Assembly: GCA_021784035.1 (NCBI GenBank)
Contig: JAJXTD010000006.1
Location: 1 to 36,497 of the forward strand
Length of the DNA stretch: 36,497 nucleotides
DNA from: Actinomycetes bacterium
GTDB lineage: Bacteria; Actinomycetota; Actinomycetes; S36-B12; CAIYMF01
Reading direction: 5' to 3'
Of the stretch, positions 8,398 through 16,189 are shown piece by piece (the first letter of the stretch is position 1; each line of letters opens with the position of its first letter). The translations under genes and the position numbers were made by a program. The notes beneath the pieces were generated by a model that did no database searches, had not been told where the DNA came from, and was given only the letters and a program-made list of their open reading frames with translations.

Positions 8398-8417
8398 GCG
8401 ACCGGGCCACCGGTCGC
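8398..8417. terminator. Hairpin between convergent genes
   Basis: GCGACCGG-gcca-CCGGTCGC is a perfect 8-bp stem with a 4-nt loop. It lies between the cyclase gene and the convergent Cys-rich small gene, and could end transcription in either direction. There is no T-run. Confidence 0.45.
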
Positions 8418-8440
8418 GCCGCAGCGACACCGAGCCGGTG

Positions 8441-8668
8441 TCAGGCGGTCGTCCGGTAGCGGTGGTCGGCCGCGGCGCGCTCGCAGTCGCGCACGGTGTG
8501 GAAGCCGGACTCGAAGCGGCAGTCGTGGCACACGGCGATGGACGCGCTCCCGAGGTGCACGACCTCGACGCTGTGCGGACGGCAGCACGACGTCGAGTGC
8601 TCGTGGTCGCGCCGGTGGACCGCGGCGAGCATGGCCCGCACGATCGGCTCCGGGCTGTTCGGCGTCAT
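8441..8668 (-). CDS. Small Cys/His-rich hypothetical protein
   Basis: A 75-residue protein starting at ATG 8668 (MTPNSPEPIVRAMLAAVHRR...). It contains a HSTSCCRPHS segment and a CHDC pair followed by one more Cys (RDCER), which suggests a small metal-binding or zinc-ribbon-like fold. No family is recognised. A longer frame upstream to 8746 exists, but it would run towards the divergent gene and looks less protein-like. The gene is transcribed away from the uncharacterised gene at 8787, with a 118-nt shared intergenic region. Codon use is normal for this genome. The existence of the gene is moderately supported; the function is unknown. Confidence 0.55.
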   Translation of the reverse strand: MTPNSPEPIVRAMLAAVHRRDHEHSTSCCRPHSVEVVHLGSASIAVCHDCRFESGFHTVRDCERAAADHRYRTTA

Positions 8669-8774
8669 GACGTCCGTATCGGATCGCAGCCGCAGGGACC
8701 TGAGCCATTGCGAGCCATGGGATTGCGAGGCATCAGCGGGTGGCACGCGACCGTGCGCGAGGCCGTCGACCGGG

Positions 8775-8780
8775 TACGGT
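8775..8780 (+). promoter_or_regulatory. -10 box of a leaderless promoter
   Basis: TACGGT ends 6 nt before the ATG at 8787 and no Shine-Dalgarno sequence is present, consistent with leaderless transcription of the downstream gene. Confidence 0.5.
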
Positions 8781-8786
8781 CACGCC

Positions 8787-9605
8787 ATGAGCCCCGCGCG
8801 TCGACGGCCCCCGCGCGGGCCACGTCGGCCAGGCCCGCCCGGCGGCACCGGAGCGGACGCCGCGCGGCTGCGGCGGCAGCCGCCGCTCGACGTCCTCGAG
8901 CACGAGCTGCGGCGCGTGCGCGACGCCACCGACGCGTTCGTCGTCGAGGGTGTCGTCGGCTTCGTCGCCGGACTGCTCGACGTGCGGGGGCCGGACGCGG
9001 GCACGGCGTACGAGACGTTCTGCCGGGAGGCGCTCGACGACCCGCGTGCGGGCACGTCGGTGCTGGGACTGCAGGCCGCGACCGTCCTCGCCGATCTCGG
9101 CCATCCCGCGGTGCGCGGTGCGGCCGCTCTGCTTGTCGCCGGGGCGGATCCGGCACTGCGCGCCGAGCTCCCGGAGTGGTGCGCGCACGTCGGCCGGGTG
9201 CACGTCGTGGAGGCCGGCTCGCTGCGGACCCCCGACGACAGCGAGACCGTGCTGCACGTGATGCTCGACTACGACGAGCCGACCGCCGGTGCGCGGCACC
9301 TGCTCTCGATCGCAGTCCAGCACGCGGAGCGGCGCGTGCACCTGCTCGACGTCCGCGCGCGGGAGGCCCACGACTCCATCGCGCCCATCGCCGAGGCGTA
9401 CGCCGGCTCGCCCACCGCACGGTGGACCTGGCACGGCGTCGACGAGCTCGAGGCGCTGGTGGCCGATGCCGTCCGCGCCACGTGGCTGCGCACTCCCGCA
9501 CAGTGGTCGGTGCAGGACGTCGAGGGCGGGAGCACGCCGGCGTGGGCCTTCGGCGTGCGGCGGCTCGAGCAGGTGACGGGCACCGACCTGCGTGCCCCGC
9601 GCTGA
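8787..9605 (+). CDS. Uncharacterised actinobacterial protein
   Basis: A 272-residue soluble protein with no recognised domain. The N-terminus is Pro/Arg-rich (about residues 1-30) and probably disordered. Residues 35-130 are Ala/Leu-rich and helical, with a HEAT-like feel (LGLQAATVLADLGHPAVRGA). The second half mixes strands and helices (ETVLHVMLDYDEP, RRVHLLDVRAREAHDSIAP). There is no signal peptide or membrane helix. The ATG at 8787 is preceded by a TACGGT box at leaderless spacing; an upstream in-frame extension is less likely. The gene is divergent from the small Cys-rich gene, and a riboswitch leader follows it. I do not assign a function. Confidence 0.7.
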   Translation: MSPARRRPPRGPRRPGPPGGTGADAARLRRQPPLDVLEHELRRVRDATDAFVVEGVVGFVAGLLDVRGPDAGTAYETFCREALDDPRAGTSVLGLQAATVLADLGHPAVRGAAALLVAGADPALRAELPEWCAHVGRVHVVEAGSLRTPDDSETVLHVMLDYDEPTAGARHLLSIAVQHAERRVHLLDVRAREAHDSIAPIAEAYAGSPTARWTWHGVDELEALVADAVRATWLRTPAQWSVQDVEGGSTPAWAFGVRRLEQVTGTDLRAPR

Positions 9606-9671
9606 GCGTCGGTCGAACGGCCTCGACGGCCCAGATCCGGGTGCTCGCCACGCCCGGAACTCCCGTTCTGA

Positions 9672-9700
9672 TCGACAGGTCGGCCTGTTCCGGCTAGCGT
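9672..9700 (+). promoter_or_regulatory. Promoter of the riboswitch-controlled lytic gene
   Basis: TCGACA (9672-9677) and TAGCGT (9695-9700) are separated by 17 nt. This is a good actinobacterial housekeeping-type promoter, with the -35 one base off TTGACA. Transcription would start near 9707, about 200 nt before the ATG at 9907, leaving room for the riboswitch. Confidence 0.6.
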
Positions 9701-9738
9701 CGGCACCGCCTTGTGGGGAAGCAGGGCGCCACGACCGG

Positions 9739-9894
9739 ACCGCCGAGTCCCGTCCACGGTCGTGGCCCTAGCACCTGGACGGGAGTGGGGGAACCACACT
9801 CGGCCGCCGACCTCGTGTCGTCGGCCTCGGGGTGAAGTCGCGCGAGCGGCAGGCCGTCCTCCGGCCCAACCCGACAGCTCACCTCGCAGGCGGC
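9739..9894 (+). ncRNA. ydaO/yuaA-type cyclic-di-AMP riboswitch
   Basis: The leader carries the conserved blocks of the ydaO aptamer in order: GGGGGAACCAC (about 9786-9797), CGGGGTGAA (about 9828-9836) and CCGACAGCTCACCTCGCAGG (9871-9890). Base-pairing supports the fold: CCGCC (9740-9744) pairs with GGCGG (9889-9893) as the closing stem, and CCCGTCC (9749-9755) with GGACGGG (9777-9783). The Shine-Dalgarno GGAGG (9895-9899) directly follows the closing stem. The class is known to bind cyclic di-AMP, usually switching expression off, and in actinobacteria it often precedes cell-wall hydrolase or resuscitation-factor genes, as here. The exact ends are estimated from pairing. Confidence 0.88.
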
Positions 9895-9906
9895 GGAGGT
9901 CACGAC

Positions 9907-10524
9907 ATGACGTCTGTCATGCCCGTGCGCGCGCTCGTCGGCGTCGCAGCACTCTCGACCGCTCTGGGGATGTCCGTCGTCGCGCCCACCAGCGCCTCGG
10001 CAACGACCGGGACGGGGACGACCGTCGCGGCCACCGTGCTGCCGACGCTGCGGGTCGGGTCCTCCGGAGCGATGGTCTCGACCCTGCAGTACGTGCTGTC
10101 GATCCGTCGGACGGGCGTGTACGACCGCGCCACGGCCGCCGCGGTGAAGCGGGTGCAGCTGTGGAAGGGCGTCAACCCGGCCAACGGCGTGGTCGCGGGG
10201 AAGGCCACCTGGCTGGCGCTCAGGGACCCGACGCTGGGCTACGTCATGCGCACGTCGCGGCCCACCCGCGCGAAGTACCCGTTCGCGGCGTGGCAGACGT
10301 CGGTGCACGGACGCGGGATCGCCTACCGCGAGTCCAAGCTGTCCTGCACCGTTCTGTCGCGTACCGGCGCCTATCGCGGCAAGTGGCAGATGACTCTGTC
10401 GCTCTGGCGGGCCTACGGCGGACGGGCGTTCGCCGCCACGCCGGAGAAGGCGTCCTGTCTGAACCAGGACAAGATCGCCTACCGCGTCTGGGTCACGTCC
10501 GGCTGGAGGCCGTGGGGCGGCTGA
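9907..10524 (+). CDS. Secreted peptidoglycan-binding / Rpf-like lytic transglycosylase
   Basis: A 205-residue exported protein. Residues 1-32 form a signal peptide, residues 48-105 a PG_binding_1-like domain (LRVGSSGAMVSTLQYVL ... GVYDRATAAAVKRVQ), and about 115-205 a transglycosylase/Rpf-like domain. The likely catalytic Glu is E142 in the RES motif (usual form CESGG or RESGG), followed by GKWQM, the Trp-rich LWRAYGG and a terminal NQDKIAYRVW...GWRPWGG. The Cys normally preceding Glu in classical Rpf domains is absent. The ATG at 9907 is placed by GGAGG 7 nt upstream. A c-di-AMP riboswitch occupies the leader. The role is probably cell-wall cleavage during growth or spore/dormancy exit. Family membership is well supported; enzymatic activity is inferred. 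Confidence 0.8.
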   Translation: MTSVMPVRALVGVAALSTALGMSVVAPTSASATTGTGTTVAATVLPTLRVGSSGAMVSTLQYVLSIRRTGVYDRATAAAVKRVQLWKGVNPANGVVAGKATWLALRDPTLGYVMRTSRPTRAKYPFAAWQTSVHGRGIAYRESKLSCTVLSRTGAYRGKWQMTLSLWRAYGGRAFAATPEKASCLNQDKIAYRVWVTSGWRPWGG

Positions 10525-10536
10525 GCTCTCAGCCGC
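10517..10536. terminator. Palindrome spanning both convergent stop codons
   Basis: GCGGCTGAG-ct-CTCAGCCGC is a perfect 9-bp inverted repeat containing the stop codons of both the lytic gene (TGA 10522-10524) and trmB (TCA on the plus strand, 10529-10531). It may form a bidirectional hairpin. There is no T-run. Confidence 0.4.
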
Positions 10537-11185
10537 TACGCCGGACGAACACGAGGTCCGCGACCGCGTGGCCCTGCTCGATGCCGGAACGCTCGAACTT
10601 CGTCATCGGACGTTCGAGCCGTGGTGCCCAGCCGGCGTAGGCATTGCGCAGCGCCGGCTCGGCGGTGAGCACCTCGAGCATGACGTCGGCGTAGGGCGCC
10701 CAGTCCGTCGCGCAGTGCAGGACACCGCCTGGCTGCAGCCGTGAGGCCATGAGCCGCACGAGGTCCGGCCGCACGATGCGGCGCTTGTGGTGGCGCGCCT
10801 TCGGCCACGGGTCGGGGAAGAACAGGCGGATCGCGGCGAGCGACGACTCCGCCACGCGCTCGCGCAGCAGCTCGACGGCGTCGCCGTGCACGACCCGCAC
10901 GTTGTCGAGACCGTGCTCCTCGAGCTCGCGCAGCAGCCGCGCGACGCCGGGCGTGTGGACGTCGACGGCCACGATCCCGGTCGAGGGGTCGGCGCGCGCA
11001 AGCTCCACCGTCGCGTGCCCGAGGCCGAAACCGATCTCGAGCACGACCGGCCGGCCGCCGAACAGCGTCGCGACGTCGAGGGGACCTTCGGGCACGCCGT
11101 ACCGGGGGAGCAGCGTGTCCATGGCTGCGCGCTGCGCATCGCTCATCCGCCCGCGCCGCGGGTGGAACGTGCGGATGTCCGGCAC
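10529..11185 (-). CDS. trmB: tRNA (guanine-N7-)-methyltransferase
   Basis: A 218-residue SAM-dependent enzyme that methylates G46 in the variable loop of tRNAs. The SAM-binding motif LEIGFGLGHA, the acidic loop VAVDVH, the family signature FFPDPWPKARHHKRRI and the C-terminal TKFERSGIEQGH are all present. The start is ambiguous. I chose the GTG at 11185, which has CGGAG 8 nt upstream, just before the IRTFHPRRGR segment where homologues begin. GTG 11194 is possible, and the frame stays open much further into repeat DNA, where the translation is not credible. The Shine-Dalgarno sequence coincides with the edge of a 35-bp repeat. The gene lies downstream of tRNA-Arg on the same strand. Confidence 0.92.
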   Translation of the reverse strand: MPDIRTFHPRRGRMSDAQRAAMDTLLPRYGVPEGPLDVATLFGGRPVVLEIGFGLGHATVELARADPSTGIVAVDVHTPGVARLLRELEEHGLDNVRVVHGDAVELLRERVAESSLAAIRLFFPDPWPKARHHKRRIVRPDLVRLMASRLQPGGVLHCATDWAPYADVMLEVLTAEPALRNAYAGWAPRLERPMTKFERSGIEQGHAVADLVFVRRSG

Positions 11186-11194
11186 GGTGCCCAC

Positions 11195-11229
11195 TCCGCT
11201 CGCCTCAATCGCTTGTGCTCCCGACAGGA
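11195..11229 (-). repeat. 35-bp direct repeat, copy 1
   Basis: This is identical to 11286-11320 except for one base. It abuts the trmB start, and its end supplies part of the CGGAG ribosome-binding site. The right end overlaps an 8-bp hairpin (CCGACAGG 11221-11228 with CCTGTCGG 11236-11243). Confidence 0.8.
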
Positions 11230-11264
11230 CGGGGCCCTGTCGGTCGACAAGCTCAATCGGCTCG

Positions 11265-11288
11265 GGAGCGCGAACGAGTTCGCGCTCC
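11265..11288. repeat. Perfect 11-bp inverted repeat
   Basis: GGAGCGCGAAC-ga-GTTCGCGCTCC forms a strong stem between the two direct repeats. Together with the neighbouring hairpins it makes a REP-like palindromic module. Confidence 0.7.
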
Positions 11289-11320
11289 GCTCGCCTCAAT
11301 CGCTTGTGCTCCCGGCAGGA
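11286..11320 (-). repeat. 35-bp direct repeat, copy 2
   Basis: This second copy lies 91 bp from the first with a single mismatch (ccggcagga versus ccgacagga). Its last bases CCCGGCAGGA also match the plus-strand image of the 3' end of the nearby tRNA-Arg gene (CCCGGCAGGAT). Confidence 0.8.
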
Positions 11321-11326
11321 TCCGTC

Positions 11327-11345
11327 GGAGCCCCACCGGGGCTCC
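11327..11345 (-). terminator. Hairpin downstream of tRNA-Arg
   Basis: GGAGCCCC-acc-GGGGCTCC (8-bp stem) lies 76 nt beyond the tRNA 3' end on the minus strand. A second small palindrome, CCTCAC-tc-GTGAGG (11392-11405), lies immediately after the tRNA. Either may end tRNA transcription. Neither has a T-run. Confidence 0.4.
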
Positions 11346-11420
11346 TCCTCCTCGAATCCTGGCGCGTCCATGAGAAAGCCTTCTTCTGGGCCCTCACTCG
11401 TGAGGACCCGGAACAAGGCG

Positions 11421-11492
11421 TGCCCCCGGCAGGATTCGAACCTGCGCGCATGCCTCCGGAGGGCACCGCTCTATCCCCTGAGCTACGGGGGC
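11421..11492 (-). tRNA. tRNA-Arg (anticodon CCG)
   Basis: The 72-nt minus-strand sequence folds as a cloverleaf. It has a 7-bp acceptor stem GCCCCCG/CGGGGGC with discriminator A, and a D stem GCTC/GAGC. The anticodon arm is GTGCC-CTCCGGA-GGCAT with anticodon CCG, and the T arm is GCAGG-TTCGAAT-CCTGC. The CCA end is not encoded. It reads CGG, a common Arg codon at this GC content, and sits opposite argS, the gene for its synthetase. Confidence 0.96.
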
Positions 11493-11505
11493 CAGGAGTA
11501 CGACG

Positions 11506-11511
11506 ACCTTA
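11506..11511 (-). promoter_or_regulatory. Putative -10 box of tRNA-Arg
   Basis: On the minus strand TAAGGT ends 13 nt before the tRNA 5' end, giving a predicted precursor leader of about 7 nt. The -35 region is not convincing. Confidence 0.4.
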
Positions 11512-11595
11512 TCAGCGGCCGCCGCGGGCGCCGAATTCCGGCGGGGTGCCCGCCGACCCGCGGATACGCCGGCGAGCCGCCCCCACCTGCGCCGA

Positions 11596-11601
11596 TAGGC
11601 T
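11596..11601 (+). promoter_or_regulatory. -10 box of leaderless argS promoter
   Basis: TAGGCT ends 6 nt before the argS ATG at 11608 and there is no Shine-Dalgarno sequence, the same arrangement as at lysA and the DUF2510 gene. Confidence 0.55.
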
Positions 11602-11607
11602 GGGCGC

Positions 11608-13275
11608 ATGACGCCCGACCAGCTCGCCACCGCGATCCGGCACGCGCTCGTGCGCGCGATCGAGGACGGCGCCCTCGCCCTCGAGCCCGCGCAGGTCCCG
11701 GCCGAGATCACCGTCGAGCGTCCGCGCAACCCCGACCACGGCGACTACGCGACGAACATCGCGCTGCAGGTCGCGAAGCCGGCCGGCACCAGCCCGCGCG
11801 CCGTCGCCGAGCTCATCGCCGTACGGTTGCGCGAGGTCGGCGGCGTGGCGTCGGTCGACGTCGCCGGCCCGGGCTTCCTCAACGTCACCCTCGACGCCGC
11901 CACCCTGGGCGAGCTCGCGCGCTCCGTCGTCGTCGCCGGGGAGTCCTACGGCCGGATCGACCGCTACGCCGGAACGCGCGTCAACGTCGAGTTCATCTCC
12001 GCCAACCCCACCGGCCCGCTGCACCTCGGTCACACGCGGTGGGCGGCCGTCGGCGACGCGATCGCCCGGGTGCTCGAGGCCGCCGGCGCGGAGGTCGTCC
12101 GCGAGTTCTACATCAACGACCGCGGCCTGCAGATGGACAAGTTCGGGATGTCGCTCGAGGCACGCGCCCTCGGCACCGAGCCGCCCGAGGGCGGCTACCA
12201 CGGCGCCTACGTCGACGACATCGCGCGGCAGGTCGTCGCGGCCGACCCGTCGATCCTCGAGCTGACCGGCCCGGACCGGTGGGCGGCATTCCGCGAGGCG
12301 GGCTACGCCCTGCAGCTGCAGCAGCAGAAGGACGTGCTCGACGGCTTCAACACGCACTTCGACGTGTGGTACTCCGAGCGCACGCTGCACTCGAGCGGCG
12401 CCGTCGAGCGCGGCCTGGCCCGGCTGCGCGAGCACGGCCACGTGTTCGAGTCCGACGGCGCGGTGTGGCTGCGCACCACGGACTTCGACGACGACAAGGA
12501 CCGTGTCCTGGTCCGCAGCAACGGCGAGCTCACCTACTTCGCGAGCGACACCGCCTACTACGTCGACAAGCGCGACCGCGGCTTCGACGTCTGCATCTAC
12601 CTGCTCGGCGCCGACCACCACGGCTACGTCAACCGGCTGCGCGCCGTCGCCGCGTGCGCGGGCGACGACCCCGACGTCAACATCGAGGTGCTCATCGGGC
12701 AGCTGGTGAAGATGATGAAGGGCGGCGAGGAGGTCCGGCTCTCCAAGCGCGCGGGCAACATGATCACGCTCGAGGACCTCGTCGACGAGGTCGGCGTCGA
12801 CGCGGCGCGCTACTCGCTGATCCGCTACCCCGTCGACAGCCCGCTCACCCTCGACCTCGACCTGCTCGTGTCGCGGAGCAACGACAACCCGGTCTACTAC
12901 GTGCAGTACGCGCACGCCCGGATCGCCTCCGTGCTGCGCAACGCCGGCGACCTCGGCATCGACTGGCGCGGAGCCACCGCCGACCTCTCGCTGCTCACCC
13001 ACGAGCGCGAGACGGCACTGCTCGGGCTCATCGGAGAGCTGCCGCGGGTGGTCGGCACGGCCTCGGAGCTGCGCGAGCCGCACCGCGTCGCGCGCTACCT
13101 CGAGGAGCTGGCGAACGCCTACCACAAGTTCTACGACGTCTGCCGGGTCCTGCCGGGAGCGGACGCCGACGTGGAGCCGATCAACGTCGCGCGGCTGTGG
13201 CTGTGCGGCGCCGCGCGCCAGACCCTCGAGAACGGCCTCGCGCTGCTGGGGGTGTCCGCCCCCGACCGCATGTAG
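11608..13275 (+). CDS. argS: Arginyl-tRNA synthetase
   Basis: A 555-residue class I aminoacyl-tRNA synthetase charging tRNA-Arg with arginine. It has the N-terminal Add-1 domain (residues 1-100), the Rossmann catalytic core with HLGH at 139-142 (the HIGH signature, within NPTGPLHLGHTRWAAVG), the KMSKS-equivalent RLSKRAGN at 377-384, and the all-helical anticodon-binding DALR domain at the C-terminus (NPVYYVQYAHARI ... ending GVSAPDRM). Length and motifs are complete. It appears to be transcribed without a leader. It lies next to tRNA-Arg(CCG) on the opposite strand and upstream of lysA, a gene order common in actinobacteria (argS-lysA-hom). Confidence 0.97.
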   Translation: MTPDQLATAIRHALVRAIEDGALALEPAQVPAEITVERPRNPDHGDYATNIALQVAKPAGTSPRAVAELIAVRLREVGGVASVDVAGPGFLNVTLDAATLGELARSVVVAGESYGRIDRYAGTRVNVEFISANPTGPLHLGHTRWAAVGDAIARVLEAAGAEVVREFYINDRGLQMDKFGMSLEARALGTEPPEGGYHGAYVDDIARQVVAADPSILELTGPDRWAAFREAGYALQLQQQKDVLDGFNTHFDVWYSERTLHSSGAVERGLARLREHGHVFESDGAVWLRTTDFDDDKDRVLVRSNGELTYFASDTAYYVDKRDRGFDVCIYLLGADHHGYVNRLRAVAACAGDDPDVNIEVLIGQLVKMMKGGEEVRLSKRAGNMITLEDLVDEVGVDAARYSLIRYPVDSPLTLDLDLLVSRSNDNPVYYVQYAHARIASVLRNAGDLGIDWRGATADLSLLTHERETALLGLIGELPRVVGTASELREPHRVARYLEELANAYHKFYDVCRVLPGADADVEPINVARLWLCGAARQTLENGLALLGVSAPDRM

Positions 13276-13329
13276 CCGCTCGGGTGTCCAGCGGCTGATA
13301 CGGCCGGGAGCGCGTCGGCCCCGGCTCGC

Positions 13330-13335
13330 TAGCCT
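13330..13335 (+). promoter_or_regulatory. -10 box of leaderless lysA promoter
   Basis: TAGCCT ends 6 nt before the lysA ATG at 13342, with no Shine-Dalgarno sequence. Confidence 0.5.
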
Positions 13336-13341
13336 TCGCCC

Positions 13342-14781
13342 ATGCGCGCACACCCCGCCGGCCCGAGGCACGGCGAGATCCTTGCTCCCGCGGGAGCGCC
13401 CCCGCCGCCGGCCGATGCGGAGGCTCTGCACGCGCTGACCGAGGGCGTGTGGCCGATCGGCGCCCGCCGTTCCGACGGCGGTGGCCTCACGCCCCGCTCG
13501 GTGAGCATCGCCGGCGTCGACGTCCGCGACCTGGCCGCCGAGTTCGGCACGCCGCTGTTCGTCCTCGACGAGGCCGACTTCCGCTCGCGCGCGGCCGCGT
13601 TCCGCGCGGCGTACGACGACACGCAGGTGCCCGGCGACGTGTTCTACGCCGGGAAGGCGTTCCTCTCGGCGACCGTGGCGCGCTGGGTCGAGCAGGAGGG
13701 TCTCAACCTCGACGTCTGCACCGGCGGGGAGCTGCTCACGGCGGTCCGAGCCGGCTTCCCCGCGGAGCGCATCGCGTTCCACGGCAACAACAAGAGCGTG
13801 GCCGAGATCGAGCTCGCGCTGCGGCACGGCGTCGGCCGCTACGTCCTGGACTCCTTCGAGGAGATCGCCCGCCTGGCCGCTGCGGCGGAGCGCGCCGGGG
13901 TCGTGGCCGACGTCCTCGTGCGCGTCACCGTCGGGGTCGAGGCGCACACCCACGAGTTCATCGCGACGGCGCACGAGGACCAGAAGTTCGGGCTCTCGCT
14001 CGCGGGCGGAGCGGCGGAGGAGGCCGTACGGCGCATCGTGAAGCTGCCCTCGCTGCGGCTCGTCGGCCTGCACTCGCACATCGGCTCGCAGATCTTCGAC
14101 ACGGCCGGGTTCGAGGTGTCTGCCCACCGCCTCGTCGCGCTCGCGGCACGGGTCCGCGACGAGCACGGCCTCGAGGTCGACGAGCTCGACCTCGGTGGCG
14201 GCATGGGCATCGCCTACCTCGAGGACGAGGACCCGATGTCGCCGCGGGACATGGCCGAGCTGCTGCGCGGGATCGTCGTCCGCGAGTGCGCGGCGTACGG
14301 GCTGGCCGTGCCGCGCATCGCCGTCGAGCCGGGGCGGGCGATCGTCGGCCCGTCCATGGTGACCGTCTACGAGGTCGGCACGGTCAAGCCGGTCGACCTC
14401 GGGTCAGGGCACACGCGGCACTACGTGAGCGTCGACGGCGGCATGAGCGACAACATCCGCACGGCCCTCTACGACGCCGAGTACACCGTCCGGCTCGTCT
14501 CCCGGTTCTCCGCCGCCGACCCCGTCCTCAGCCGGGTCGTCGGCAGCCACTGCGAGAGCGGCGACATCGTCGTGCGGGACTGCTGGCTGCCGGGCGACCT
14601 CGCGCCCGGCGACCTGCTCGCGGTGGCGGCCACCGGCGCCTACTGCCGCGCGATGTCGTCGAACTACAACGCGGTGCCCCGGCCCGCGGTCGTCGCCGTG
14701 CGCGACGGCAGCACCCAGGTCGTGCTGCGCCGCGAGACGCCGGAGGACCTGCTGGCCCTCGACGCGGGGCTGACGCCCTGA
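13342..14781 (+). CDS. lysA: Diaminopimelate decarboxylase
   Basis: A 479-residue PLP enzyme of the alanine-racemase-fold (group IV) decarboxylases. It converts meso-diaminopimelate to L-lysine and so balances lysine against peptidoglycan precursor use. The PLP Lys is K105 in [27 protein letters not shown] (substrate/PLP-phosphate region), [21 protein letters not shown] and the active-site Cys/Glu segment GSHCESGD are all present. The N-terminus [13 protein letters not shown] matches the start seen in actinobacterial LysA proteins. The gene has its own leaderless-type promoter and is followed 97 nt later by hom. Confidence 0.96.
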   Translation: MRAHPAGPRHGEILAPAGAPPPPADAEALHALTEGVWPIGARRSDGGGLTPRSVSIAGVDVRDLAAEFGTPLFVLDEADFRSRAAAFRAAYDDTQVPGDVFYAGKAFLSATVARWVEQEGLNLDVCTGGELLTAVRAGFPAERIAFHGNNKSVAEIELALRHGVGRYVLDSFEEIARLAAAAERAGVVADVLVRVTVGVEAHTHEFIATAHEDQKFGLSLAGGAAEEAVRRIVKLPSLRLVGLHSHIGSQIFDTAGFEVSAHRLVALAARVRDEHGLEVDELDLGGGMGIAYLEDEDPMSPRDMAELLRGIVVRECAAYGLAVPRIAVEPGRAIVGPSMVTVYEVGTVKPVDLGSGHTRHYVSVDGGMSDNIRTALYDAEYTVRLVSRFSAADPVLSRVVGSHCESGDIVVRDCWLPGDLAPGDLLAVAATGAYCRAMSSNYNAVPRPAVVAVRDGSTQVVLRRETPEDLLALDAGLTP

Positions 14782-14878
14782 CGGCGCTACGCACGACCGC
14801 GTGCCGACCCGTCGCCCGTCCGACGGCCTCCGGGTGGCAGGCTGGCCCCCGCGCACGCTGCCCCTGGGAGGGACCCCG

Positions 14879-16189
14879 ATGACCACGCCGGAACCGGCGC
14901 ACCGCGAGCTGACCGTCGCCCTGCTGGGCTGCGGCACCGTGGGCAGCCAGGTGGCCCGTCTCCTGCGCGAGTCGGCCGACGACCTCGCCGCGCGCGCGGG
15001 AGCGCCGCTGCGCCTCGTCGGCGTCGGCGTCCGCGACACGACGAGACCGCGCGAGGGGATCGACGACGCGCTGCTCACGGCCGACCTCGGGTCGCTCGCC
15101 GCGAGCGGCGCCGACGTCGTCGTGGAGCTCATGGGCGGCATCGAGCCCGCACGCAGCCTCATCCTCGCGGCGATGGCGGCCGGCTCGTCGATCGTGACGG
15201 CGAACAAGGCGCTGCTCGCCGAGGACGGCGCGACGCTGCACGCCGCCGCCGAGAAGCACGGCGTCGACCTCTACTACGAAGCCTCGGTGGCCGGCGCGAT
15301 CCCGCTGCTGCGCCCGCTGCGCGAGAGCCTCGCCGGCGACAAGGTCCGCCGGGTGCTCGGCATCGTCAACGGAACGACGAACTTCATCCTGTCCGCGATG
15401 GACGAGCACGGTGCGGACTACGCCGAGGTCCTCGCCGAGGCTCAGGCGCTCGGCTACGCCGAGGCCGACCCGACCGCGGACGTCGAGGGCTACGACGCGG
15501 CCGCGAAGGCCGCGATCCTCGCGGGTCTCGCGTTCCACACCCGGGTGCGGCTCGAGGACGTCTACCGCGAGGGGATCACCGCGGTCTCCGCGCAGGACGT
15601 CGCCGCTGCGCGCGACATGGGCTTCGTCATCAAGCTGCTCGCCGTCGCCGAGCTCTCCGACGACGAGAAGGGGCTCGTCGTCCGGGTCCACCCGGCGATG
15701 GTCCCGCGCACGCACCCGCTGGCCGGCGTGCGCGGTGCGTTCAACGCCGTCTTCGTCGAGGCCGAGGCCGCGGGGCAGGTCATGTTCTACGGCCGCGGCG
15801 CGGGCGGCGCCCCCACCGCGTCCGCCGTCCTCGGGGACATCGTGGCCGTCGGGCGGCACCGCGTCGTCGGCGCCCGCGGACCCGGAGAGTCGACGTACGC
15901 GCACCTGGAGGTGCGTCCCATCGGCGACGCCGTCACGCGCTACTACGTCAACCTCGAGGTGGCCGACCGTCCCGGTGTCCTCGCGACCGTCGCCCAGGCC
16001 TTCGCGGACAACGGCGTGAGCATCCAGAACGTCCGCCAGGACGGCCACGGCGACGACGCCGGCCTCGTCGTGCGCACCCACACGGCGCGCGACTCGGACC
16101 TGGCGGCCACCATCGAGCGGCTCCGGTCGAGCGACGCCGTGCGTCGCGTCGTGGGTGTCATGCGCGTCGAGGGGGAGGAGGGGCGATGA
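14879..16189 (+). CDS. hom: Homoserine dehydrogenase
   Basis: A 436-residue enzyme reducing aspartate semialdehyde to homoserine, the branch point to threonine, methionine and isoleucine. The NAD(P)-binding motif LLGCGTVGS lies near the start and the catalytic Lys K110 in [10 protein letters not shown]. The Hom catalytic domain contains [11 protein letters not shown] and [16 protein letters not shown]-terminal ACT domain (about residues 355-430, [18 protein letters not shown] ... GVSIQNVRQ) is the usual site of threonine feedback control. The ATG at 14879 is set by GGGAGGGA 6 nt upstream; an open extension to 14801 lacks a ribosome-binding site. Its TGA overlaps the thrC ATG by 4 nt, making it the first gene of the hom-thrC-thrB operon. 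Confidence 0.97.
   Translation: MTTPEPAHRELTVALLGCGTVGSQVARLLRESADDLAARAGAPLRLVGVGVRDTTRPREGIDDALLTADLGSLAASGADVVVELMGGIEPARSLILAAMAAGSSIVTANKALLAEDGATLHAAAEKHGVDLYYEASVAGAIPLLRPLRESLAGDKVRRVLGIVNGTTNFILSAMDEHGADYAEVLAEAQALGYAEADPTADVEGYDAAAKAAILAGLAFHTRVRLEDVYREGITAVSAQDVAAARDMGFVIKLLAVAELSDDEKGLVVRVHPAMVPRTHPLAGVRGAFNAVFVEAEAAGQVMFYGRGAGGAPTASAVLGDIVAVGRHRVVGARGPGESTYAHLEVRPIGDAVTRYYVNLEVADRPGVLATVAQAFADNGVSIQNVRQDGHGDDAGLVVRTHTARDSDLAATIERLRSSDAVRRVVGVMRVEGEEGR

Noticed and set aside
11512-14166. An 884-codon open frame on the minus strand opposite argS and lysA
   Set aside because: It is a GC-driven shadow: the plus-strand genes have complete catalytic motifs, while the minus translation is Arg/Val/Asp-biased low-complexity sequence.
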